NCBI GenBank assembly: GCA_007449985.2
Contig: VIIQ02000040.1
Span: forward strand, 23,501 to 87,500
Reading direction: 5' to 3'
Length of the DNA stretch: 64,000 bases
Source of the DNA: Desmodesmus armatus
Lineage: Eukaryota > Chlorophyta > Chlorophyceae > Sphaeropleales > Scenedesmaceae
Position 1 is the first letter of the stretch. Each line of letters opens with the position of its first letter. Below, in pieces: positions 54,420 through 64,000 of the stretch. The position numbers were made by a program, and so were the translations under genes. The notes beneath the pieces were generated by a model. The model searched no databases, had not been told where the DNA came from, and saw only the letters and a program-made list of their open reading frames with translations.

Positions 54420-57400
54420 GCACAAGCAGCGGATGTCGGTGGATATCAGCAAAGGTTGTGACCAAACTGCCTAGCAGTGCATGTGTTGCAGCATGCTGTA
54501 ATGTATGCTGCTGGCATCTGATGGAGTCCACCTGCATGATCTGGTTGCTGTCCTCAAATGGCAGTGCCACGTGCCTCACATGCTGTTCAGGTCGCTGCAC
54601 CAACGATCTAACTAAGTTGTACTGAGCCTAGTATTGCCTGCCTGACGATATGATATCTTCACAGTGAACCTAGCACAGAACTGCAGTCAGAGCGTCGCGC
54701 ATTGTTGTGCACATGTCCTTCACAAGCTGTTCCCTTACCCAGCACCCCCGGTGTCATCTGAGCTGCGTTGAGCAGCAGCACCCCAATGACGAACAGCGCC
54801 TGCAAGCATGCAAGCGCACAATGCCGTTTTGTGCCACGCCATTCACTGATGTGTGGTGTATAGTGACGAAGAGAAAAAAGTGCGGTGTGCATGTGCGGTC
54901 GCACATCACTGAAGGTTTGATGTTGATCTGGGGGAAAAACAGCCACCATCTACAGGAGTCCAGGTTGGCATCCATATGTCACTACAATGCACCTTCCACC
55001 GCTAACCGCATGTACACTGAGTTTCAATCGCCCCAGACTTTGCGCCATTGCCCCCGCGCATGCGCCGTGTCGTGCTGTTGTGCCTGGCAGCATGCTACCA
55101 TCACAGCCCCTTGCATGCATCAGCACTGAGACTTACAAACGGGTTGAAGTATCCATTGCTGCCCCTGTCAATCAGCACGGTGGATCCGTCCTCTTTGGGG
55201 CTGATGACCACTGGCGAGGAAGGCTCTTTGGCGGGGTCCGTGCTGTGCTCGGGGCCTGGCAGGGTGGCCCGGGGGGTGATGCAGCCGGAGGTTGCAAGCT
55301 GCGAGGGTGCAGCGCCGCCAGCAGCAGCAGCAGCGGGGCTGGCGCCGCCAGGCTGCGCCTGTGTTGGGGTTTTCTGTGAGGAACAATAGAGACAGCCCAC
55401 AAATATCACCCTGACGCATACATACATGTCTTACACAGCAAGCAGCATGGCCCGGGGTGCTGGGCCTTGATTCAACCCGGGATGGGCCACATAAGAGTGC
55501 ACGTGAGCCCATAATTATGGAAGACAACATGTTTTCAAGGCAAATAGGAAGCACACACAGCCAACTTCACTGAGAGAGGAGCTGTCCAAAAGAAAGTGTC
55601 CTTGTAGCAAGGGCAGCCCAAGCTCATGGCCTACACTGTGCGTGCGGTAGGTGCCAGTAGCGCATTCAATGGTCGATATTTGACCCACCCCTGGTGACTT
55701 CTTCTGCTGCAGATCCTGATAGGTTTTTGAGATGTTGACCAGCAGGCGATGCACCTCTTGGCCCCTGGACACCTCTAAGGGCTTCAGGGTTTGCTGGGAC
55801 CCCTTGGCCACTGCCTGGGGAGAAGGGACACACAGGACACGTGGGTCAAGGTTGAGGGACAACGCACAAACCTTCACACCATAATCATTCAATGATTCAA
55901 TCATCATACACTTATAGCTATCTCAGATCTCAGCAAGTTGCTGGCAGTGCGTAATGCTGCTCTGTCAACCTTGCCAACAGGCATGCACCGTGCATTCAGT
56001 GCAAGCTGACTCGGACAGCTGGCAGCAAGTCAGCAAACGTTGCTGCCAAGCTTTGCACTGCATCAGATTGTCTTTGCAGGCACAGCCTAAAGTGACCTGC
56101 TTGTATGCCATGCCACATTGAGAGTGGCTTGACATCACTTACCTGACCACCCACATCAATGAGCCTCAGGCTTGAAGGCTGAGCTTGTCTGCCTTCTCCA
56201 GAGTGCTGTTCTCCTTGTCTCCCTGCTCGTCCTCCCCCTTCTCCTGCTCCTTTCTCGTCTGCTTCTTCTCACCTCCACCAGCAGCAGCAATGGGGCTGCA
56301 ACGACGCCCTGTGGGAGGGGATGAAGCACGCGTAGAACAACAATGCAGTTGTTGGGGCAAAGTCAAGCCTGGTATGCCTCAAACAGTAATTTTTTACTAC
56401 AGCACCTTGCACACCTTCCCCAGCCCTGCGCTCCTGGCAGTACACTGCTAGTACTGTAGGCAGTAGCTGGGGTGGGTTGGCTGGCTCAGAGCGGTCCCCT
56501 AGCAGTAGCTGAGGGGTCACAGTTGACTAATTTCGACTTTTTGACTTTGTTAGGGGCAGCCTCCAGGGCCTGTGCGGCAAACATTGGAATGAGTCAGGGT
56601 CACCCATTTCCCCGCTGGCGTGCTTGATCGCCGTAAGGGCCCTTGCTCTTTATACTTTACTGTTGAAATATATTCGCCGTTCTGGCCCATGTAAGCAAGC
56701 ACAGGGTGCCGGCTGTCGTGGCAGAAGATCAAACACGTCCTTGTTCACGTTGCATCAATTTAGGAACTGCGGTTGCCTTTCAGCTCGTTTATTGGACCCC
56801 AGCTGAGCCTGCTGCTGTCAATAGCACAGCACGCAATCAGCAAGCAGGTGCAGCCTTGCGCGCACTTGTAAACAAGCTGTAAAATCAACAAATGCATCTT
56901 CAAGACAGAATCAATCACGTTTGGCAAACGGGGCGAATGCTGGATCTCATGTCTTTCCGAACCCAACACATGCCTCCGATGGCTCAAGAAAGGCGTTCTG
57001 TAGCATATTCAAACATAAAGCATGTTCTTTGGCTTTGCTTAGGCGCTGCCTAGACCGCTAGGCTCTTTGAGGCTCTACTGCTGTTGATCAGTCATCCGAA
57101 CTTCAGCTGCCTTAACTGCGCTGGGCAAGCGTTCGCAAGCAAAGCAGGTTGTGCGCACATGTAACTTATGTAGTTTTCGAGCGCATACTGCATGCTCACG
57201 TTGACCGGTCAATTCCACTCTGCCTCTGGGCTGATGAGGTGGGCCGCAGATGGTCTCATTTAAATCAACGTAGCTTATTGGTTGCCTTTGCAAGAGCTGC
57301 TCTGCAGGAGCGAGTCTCCTGGTTAGACTTGCACACTACTGCTTGCCATCACCTGCTGCTGTCATGCCCCCGTATGACGACGAGTGGGGAAGGATGGCAG

Positions 57401-58580
57401 GTACAGCTCAAACACCAACAACATAAACAACAATTTGTTGCGTGCTTAGCTTCAACGGTATCAACTTCAGTGAACGAAGTCAAAAATTACGTAATGTGGG
57501 ACCCCCAGTGCCAGTACAGTTCCGATGAAAGCACGTAGCCGGGCACAGGGGATGTGCCTTGACCTAAACAAAACGCCCCTGTAGTGGCTTGGGCTGCATT
57601 GCCCCAGACGCCCACTTATCAGTCAAAAACATGCTTGAGGCATACCAGGTTAAAGTGTCTGATGACAGCCAATGCATGCACGACACTCAATGCATGCAAT
57701 GATACACCCCACTTGCGCTGGTGCAATCTGTCTCAGGCACCAACGCGCATGCTGGGTGCAGCTAAGCAGGCAAGTGCAACCCCATTGCTTGTCATTGCTG
57801 GCCGCCCAGGCCTGGGCCTAGGCCCCCGGCTGATGATAAGCTAACTTACGGCAGCACAATTCTGCTCAGCCACACCGTGACACGAGCATCGCAAGCTGCC
57901 AACCCAGCCCCCTGGGCGCCAATGCAACACGAAAATGAATGCATTCCGGATGCATGTAGCGGTCACAACCACAACAAGATATACCGTAAGAGAGGGGTTG
58001 GGTGATCAACGACTGCAGCACTCAACGCAGACTGCGGTCGCATGGATACCGTTCCTGTCCCATTGAGCTGGTTAAAGAGACTTATATGCAGCGCACCTGC
58101 TGACAAGCTTGGTGATGAAATGCTGGAGTTGGGTGGGAGCCACAAAGGCGACGAGGAGGCAGGAATGCCAGGGATTTTGCCAGGGGAGACTTTCAATTTG
58201 CCTTGAGGGCGGGGACTGCTGCTCAGGGTGTACATGATGCCCAGCAGAGCACCTGCAGCATCGATGCAGACAGCAGACTCTTTGCAAGGAGTTGTAGTAG
58301 TTTGCAGGCAGCGCCTTGCTAGCATGATGCACGTTGGCGCAGATCTGTTTGCTTTGATAAGCTTCGACAACTGCTGCAACAGCAGCCGTAAGACATGCGC
58401 TTTGCATGGGGCGTGCACCCAGCAGGCCACGCTACGAGCTCTTACCTGAGTTCTTGAAACCGTCTGACAGCGCGTACATTGGGAGCTGTAGGATGCCGTG
58501 ACCAAGAGTTTGTAGCAGCGAAAGCTGCACACGCTGTCGCAGTGCCGTCGCAAAGCAAACGTTCGGCGCGATTACAGGCT
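53052..58580 (-). CDS. Unrecognised multi-exon protein with probable membrane segments
   Basis: Family not recognised. Blocks in order: about 58580-58447 (IAPNVCFATALRQRVQLSLL, then MYALSDGFKNS, phase 1 donor GTAAGA); a phase-compatible block from 58384, frame partly ambiguous; about 56250-56150 (SLRLIDVGGQ before GTAAGT); about 55812-55690 (AVAKGSQQTLKPLEVSRGQE, ending QQKKSPG); about 55373-55142 (Ala/Pro-rich, ending SNGYFNPF before GTAAGT); about 54799-54738 (ALFVIGVLLLNAAQMTPGVL, a likely membrane helix); about 54600-54540 (RPEQHVRHVALPFEDSNQIM); about 54350-54318; 53760-53560 (TLQLVCQHIWEALPLSVTNT, ending MMLMLALVACMD); and the last, about 53205-53052, ending GIYPKSVVAQVH. The exon borders are good, but large introns leave room for missed exons. 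It begins near the divergent start of the plus gene at 58883. Confidence 0.6.
54389..54427. repeat. (CAG)n microsatellite in an intron
   Basis: About 12 CAG-type triplets upstream of the short exon near 54350, within the unknown minus-strand gene. Read CTG on the coding strand. Confidence 0.7.
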
Positions 58581-58882
58581 GGAATCAACGGAAGCATCCT
58601 GTGCTTGAACATTAAGATCTAGCTACGGCCACAGAGTAAAACCCCATGTCATAAATTCGCGTCGCAATAGCGGTCCGAGGTAAGACGTGCGATAGAACAA
58701 GTCAAATAATTCTTCGACCCTATAACCATATTGCGCTGATTTCCGACATAAAGGAATGATTCCGATGCAAAGGACATCGCCATCGTCTCACCAGCGTTGG
58801 TCTGGCGTCACCTCACGGCAGCAGTGATGCCGCGGCTGCTGGAACAAGGCCGCGGGAAAAACGAGCGAACGTCGGCAATACA

Positions 58883-60568
58883 ATGTGGCAACTGCTCGCA
58901 AACATGCTCCAGACTCTGAGAGCCCCCGAGGCACGCAGCTACCTGGTGCTGCCGCTGCTGTTGCTGCTGCATGGCTTGTCATCAACCTCTTTGTCAGACT
59001 GGCGAATGGAACCTAGGCCGGCCCACTGCAGGCTGAGAACGGCACCAACTGCAGGCATAGAAGCATACATGGACGCACACAGCTGACGAGGCAGGAACTA
59101 GCTTGGGAAAGGGGTGGTTGATGCACTGTCGTAGATGGCGGGCTGTGTGAGATCAGACATGCCTGACAGAGCACATGACTCATATCGCGTGTGGAGGTAA
59201 TACCTAGTAGTATATAGTAGAAGGGAATCATTAGTAATGACTGCCTCCTGCTCATGCAGCGCAGGTGCCTCTCCACTGCAGCATCACCAGCAGACGCACA
59301 ATGCGCAGCAGAGTGACAAACAGGCTGCCCCTGATCTGCATTGAGTGCAATGCGAGCCTGACCACTATGGCCAAGTATTTGCGCAAGGGTTTTGAAAACA
59401 CACCACGACACCCACACTGCAAGGGCGCTCATTTCAAATGTGACTGCATGGTGCATGGTTGAACACTAGCTGCGCACACAGGGATGCGCATACATAGTTC
59501 AGCCACGCCATGGCGCCAAGAATTGAGCAAGCCGTCCGTAATCAGGGCATAAAAGAGCTGGGGATGGGTTATGCGCCTGCGGGAGGGGGGGGGGGGCTGC
59601 CCTGCAGTGCAAGCAAAACGCTGGGTTCACTGACCTGCACAGATACCCACACACACCACCAAGCGTGTCATCCTGCGCGCACATGAAATCTGCTGCCATT
59701 GGTTGCCACTGCTCCCACCCTGCCCATACTGCGGCATACGCAGACCTGCCAATGCCAGCTTCAGCCAGTCTGATGACAGCAGCTTACAAGGCTGCGGCAC
59801 CCATTGCCTGCTCCACAAATATCTCTTTGTGTCTCATCCGGAGGGGAGCATTCAACAGGGGTGTCAGTATGTATGGGTGTTATATGGACATGGCCCATCA
59901 ATGCACGGCTAAGAGACGGTAGCAAAGTGATGGTGGCGATAACAGCAGCAGATGCGTTTGGCGCACTCTCAACTGATCTTGCCAGGTCCCCACACCAGCT
60001 TGCATTGCCTGCACAGCAGGACTCACGCGTTAATCATACATACATCTGCAGCTGGCAACTACGGCACCACAGAACTTTGAAACTACTGGTTTTGACGTGT
60101 GTGGTTCTTTCACCACCAAATGCAGCGAGACTTGTTCAGCTGCGAGATTTGATCTTTGATGTGATCACCCACATGTCAAGCGTCACTTCATCCGACGAAG
60201 ATTGAAAAAGATGGAACGACAACCTGATGCAAATATTTTGACAAACTTTCAGCCAGTGCTGCATGTCCATCTAGACCAACGGCATGCATACACTTGCACG
60301 TGAATGGCGCCCGGTTGGAGCCATAGAAGCACCCTGCATTGACAAGCTCCCCGAATATGTTGCCGACTATCTTTTGTATGTATTTTGCACTGAAAAAACT
60401 CACGGGCGCCCTGACCAACTAAGATCACGCTATTTTCGCAACGGGTGGCCATGGCCAAATCCGGCTGTCAGAGAGGCGCCACCTCTATGGCTACAACAAG
60501 AACAAACATACCAAGTAACCTTGCTGACAAACGACCGTCTTGAGCAGTCTCATTTCGATGTGCGGTAA
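58883..60568 (+). CDS. Uncertain secreted-protein model
   Basis: The ATG at 58883 begins MWQLLANMLQTLRAPEARSY, followed by the hydrophobic LVLPLLLLLHGLSS, a good signal peptide. Downstream coding-like blocks: about 59250-59450, with ICIECNASLTTMAKYLRKGF and a Cys/His-rich end; about 59680-59910, with CPYCGIRRPANASFSQ and CGTHCLLHKYLF; about 59930-60200 (AITAADAFGALSTDLARSPH); and 60284-60568 (LPEYVADYLLYVFCTEKT), ending QSHFDVR. The joins are not established, so this may be one gene, pieces of two, or the 5' part of the cysteine-rich gene that follows. No domain is recognised beyond the C-x2-C pairs. Confidence 0.4.
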
Positions 60569-60808
60569 CCAACAGGCATAGCATGGCTCATAGGTTTACC
60601 AGACGCGATTTTGCAGTTGTCTTGACTCATCTTTTCTTATGTACGGCTGTCAGCGGATCGGCCAGGTGTCTGCTGGACGCCCCTAGCAGGCCTGCTGTAG
60701 CAGAACAGGTGACCTCAGCAGCAGTGTGCGTTAACCATCACGTTATTATTGTTTGATGTTTCATCATCTGCTGAACCTTTTTGGGCCTTTTTGGGCCTTG
60801 TGCGCAGG

Positions 60809-63800
60809 TGCATGTTTGCCATTATCACCTGAGATCGAATGCGTTCTTGCTCTTGTCAGTGACCCCACCCATATGGGAGGTGAGCGTCAAGATGATCACA
60901 GTAGCCTAACTGCTTTCACAACACCACTTTCCGTGCCGGACGTTGCCGTGCATGGGATCCCGACACTGTCGGTTTCAGTCCCAGCTGGGACTGCAGGTGG
61001 GAGCAAAAGCGTGCTGTTAGCGCGGCTGGTCTTGCCTGAAGCTTTGTTCCTAAGTAAGAGGCATCTGCAACTGCTTCCCCTGCAGAGCACACACGCCAAG
61101 CACATGGATGACTGCTGCCTGAGTTGCTGGCCTGGCAGCAGCCCTTGTGACAGGCCCTGTGAGCAGAGGCATTTGACTGCCAGATGCAAGTGCACTGAGG
61201 GATACGTGCTGAACACAGCTACCCACTCCTGCGAGGGTAAGCGAGCGATGGAGCAGGAGTTGAGCTCCGGGGCTGCACGTGCAGTACCAGTACCAGCATT
61301 GCCAGTCAAGGGAACAGGGGTGCTTGCGCAGGCACGCTGACTGCGCTGGCAGATACTGGTCCTAGCACCAGACTAGAAAAATGAAACTGCGTCAGCACCC
61401 ATGCTGTGGTGCGGCACCAACATCGTGGAACGTGTGTAGCGGTATCTGCAGCCCACTCAAAGTGTTTGCGCACACATGCCACTGTCCGCCCCACAATCAC
61501 CCCGCTTGCAGGCAAAGACCTCACAGCTGAACCGCGTCTGCCAGCACGCACCCTACTGGACAGCAAGCCCTGCCCCCTGGGTTGCCACCCAGAAAGCTGT
61601 CGAGCGGAGCCGAGGGGACCCAACAAGCCCCCGGTCTACAAGTGTGCCCTCTGCGTGAACGGCCTCACCCTACGCAAAGCAGAAGGCACGTGTGGCTGCC
61701 CTGCTAAGCAGTACCTGGTGAGGACTGACCCCACCATAGCCTGTGTTGGGCTCATTGACTGCATCCCAGCCTGGGATGCAGTGAATGTCACCTGTGTGGA
61801 CTGCCCCAAGGTGAACACCTGCTGCTTTAGATCGGATGTCACATCCAGCAGTGCTGTATACTGCATGTGTCCCTGCCCAGGAACGTGTTGATTGCCTCCA
61901 TGGCCTGCATGCAGCTGCGCAACTGCGCTCACCACACCTTACTGGGTTGTGCACACATTGGGGCCTTACACTATGGGTACAACCCCCGTGGTGTGAGTCA
62001 TCAAATGTGGGTGAGCCACACCATGAAGGCCCTCCCTTCCAACGTTGTGTGCAATATGCTGGGGGCTGACGCACAAATGAAAGCTCGCGTTCAGTCACCA
62101 TGCCCCATGTCCATGCTGCATGTTGCTGCTGACTGCAGGGCAGCTACTGCCCGGCGGAACATACAGTGGCACAGAACCGTTTGACGGGCCTGTGGCTATT
62201 CCTTGCCCTCTGTCAACTGGGACAGACCCAGCATCCCTCAAGATGACCACAGTTGGGAAACGGTCCCTCAGCATCTATCAGTGCGGTGAGTGCCAGTTGT
62301 CGACCAGTGCAGCGGCTGCGCAGCCTTCGGCAACTTCCCTTGAAGGCTTCTTGCCCACTCGGTGCTACGCAGGCGCCGCGATACCCCATGCCCTACGAGT
62401 GCAAACACTGACAGTGTAACTTTATTAGGCGGCCGGTAACTTTATTGGAGGGCTACCCGACTGCAGCACACCACGCAGCCTGCCATGATGCGCCGTCAGC
62501 AGATGCTGCCATGATGCGCATGACCATGCTTGCCGTGCTTGCGCAAGCTAGGCAAGCACCTGACACGCTTCACAGTGTGGCTGTGGCAGCTGTTTCCTCA
62601 TTGATGCACATCCAAGACCACATCAAAAGAAGTGATACGGTGCATGTGCGGCTGCAGTGAATCTCCCTGGCTGCTACTACGTTTCGCCACCTGATGTCAA
62701 CTCGCTGCCAAGCGCTGTGGACTGCCCTGAAGATACATACAGCAGTGGATTGAGGAAACAGAGGGCATGTGTCCCCTGCGCTTCAGGTATGTCGAACAGA
62801 GAGTTTGCTTGCAGAAGTTGTTGAACAGGAGTCCTGCCAGGCTACTTGGCAGTTTTCAGTGACGCCCTTGAGTAAGCTGGGATAAGTGTACACCTATGCA
62901 TGCTTGCCAGACGTGTTGCAGGCTGGGGCATGCCGATGCCCGGGGCTGGCAGCTACAGCTTCACTCTTATGGCATTTACAGCAGCACATACGGGCGCATG
63001 TTCCAGCGCTCTTTCTCCACTGACGAATTGCTGCTGCTGCATCCTGCTCTGCTGCAGGCTACACAACTGCTGGTCTTACAAGGCAGTCACACATGAGTGC
63101 TTGTAGTAAGTGTGGTGTTGCCAGCTGCTGGTGTTGCATTGCAGCCTGCGGTGCGCTGCGCTAGCTTACTGTCTGCACTGTGTCTACACTGTACGTCAGT
63201 CACAACCGACATCCCCCTGTGTTACTGCATGCGCACCGTGCCCATGCTTGCACTAGGCACGCCTACCCGGCAGGCCGCCTGCGTCAAACATGACAATCCC
63301 CTGCTGCGCATATGACTGCCTGCTGCACGCAGAGGTAAAGGAAGGCTACTATCTGCACTCCAACGGTCAGCCAGTGCCATGTCCATATGGGATGTGGAAA
63401 TCAGGCCTTGAATCAGACACTAGCTGCACAGGCTGCGCTCCAGGGGTGACCACCGACCACTCAGCTTCCAAAGCAGAGGCTGACTGCAACATACTGGAGC
63501 CTTCCTACTATGCTGAGGGGTTCAAAGAAGGCGGCATCATCAACCAGACTGCAAAGTGAGCTGATGCTGTCTTGCTGAGACTGGCAGCAAATGCTGCAGC
63601 TCTGCGCAAGCTCAGGCACTGTGTATGCCATGCACACATAAGGCACATGCCGTGATACACTTGTGGTGAGGCACCGTGCTGTGGTGTGACACCCGCTGCC
63701 AGCAAGATTGGGTGAAGCCACGGCATGGGCATATGCCCAGCAAGTCGTGGGCGCAAAGAGATGCACTCTACTCTGGCCGCCAGCTCAGCTTTTGGCAAGT

Positions 63801-64000
63801 CAAAGAGGTGCGCTGCCTGCCAGGCCCTGGCACACGCCTGATCACCACGTCAGTCGACCAGAAACAAAGACACATGTTGTGCTGCTCTCTGATGCATGCA
63901 GATGCCCGCATGGCCTCATCTGCCCTGGTGGTAAACCTTTGCGCATCCTTGACCTCCAAAGCATGACAGACGCAGTCGACCCAACCAGCCTTGTTGACAC
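60809..64000 (+). CDS. GCC2/GCC3-type cysteine-rich surface protein (partial)
   Basis: Volvocine algae encode large extracellular proteins built from ephrin-receptor-like GCC2/GCC3 repeats, usually at the cell surface or in the wall. Exons with phase-consistent joins: about 60809-61236 (ends THSCEG), 61512-61810 (KPCPLGCHPESC to CVDCPK), about 62139-62285 (LPGGTYSGTEPFDGPVAIPC), 62658-62786 (VDCPEDTYSSGLRKQRACVP), 63059-63105 (GYTTAGLTRQSHMSAC), 63333-63555 (EGYYLHSNGQPVPCPYGMWK, then DTSCTGCAPGVTTDHSAS) and 63902 onward (CPHGLICPGGKPLRILDL). The recurrent C-P-x-G-x-Y/W, about 10 residues, C-x2-C-x2-G-x-T pattern is diagnostic. The frame is open at the window edge, so the protein is longer. 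The link from 61810 to 62139 lacks a confirmed phase, and the first exon of the gene is not known (perhaps 58883). Confidence 0.78.

Noticed and set aside
57149..57538. 129-codon plus ORF
   Set aside because: No start context, domain or splice chain; it lies in what is probably a large intron of the minus-strand gene.

Overview
The window looks like nuclear DNA of a chlorophyte green alga, probably of the Chlamydomonadales (inferred from style, not proven). It is rich in CAG/CTG. Genes are split by many short GT-AG introns and encode long polyQ and polyA tracts. It carries an octotricopeptide-type (OPR-like) organelle RNA factor, a GCC2/GCC3-type cysteine-rich surface protein and a probable plastid-targeted one-helix protein. 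It also has the transposon types typical of such genomes: a Crypton-like tyrosine recombinase and an APE-type LINE. All gene models were spliced by eye. Exon joins that I checked for phase are stated; the others are approximate.

Layout. 0.3-4.1 kb, minus: unrecognised coiled-coil/disordered protein. 4.15-10.65 kb, minus: OPR-like repeat protein with a tandemly duplicated repeat exon and polyQ N-terminus. 11.46-13.42 kb, plus: 145-residue plastid-type membrane protein, five exons. 14.69-16.05 kb, plus: LSM11, the U7 snRNP Sm-like protein, with a polyQ insert between its Sm1 and Sm2 motifs. 17.49-20.65 kb, minus: RING-HC ubiquitin ligase. 21.06-25.57 kb, plus: secretory-pathway TPR sulfotransferase with signal peptide and C-terminal KDEL; its intron holds two further copies of the PAPS-loop exon. 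27.7-33.96 kb: a complete-looking Crypton-like element (Ndc10-type tyrosine recombinase plus GCR1_C domain), bracketed by oppositely oriented clusters of GCGGACC. 34.17-36.48 kb: a 16-unit satellite of about 142-148 bp whose internal palindromes change in a compensatory way. 36.6-41 kb: no convincing gene. 41.0-44.4 kb, minus: unknown multi-exon gene with a local tandem duplication. 44.5-48.1 kb: repeats and weak ORFs. 48.1-52.96 kb, plus: 5'-truncated LINE with ORF1 end, endonuclease and reverse transcriptase. 53.05-58.6 kb, minus: unknown multi-exon protein with probable membrane segments. 58.88-60.57 kb, plus: uncertain secreted-protein model. 60.8-64.0 kb, plus: cysteine-rich GCC2/GCC3-type protein running off the window.

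The genes do not form an operon-like system. The most unusual signals are structural: (1) tandem duplication of single functional exons in three genes; (2) hairpins preserved by compensatory change in the satellite and in two tandem LINE 3' tails; (3) heptamer clusters that may mark the ends, or recombinase binding sites, of the Crypton.
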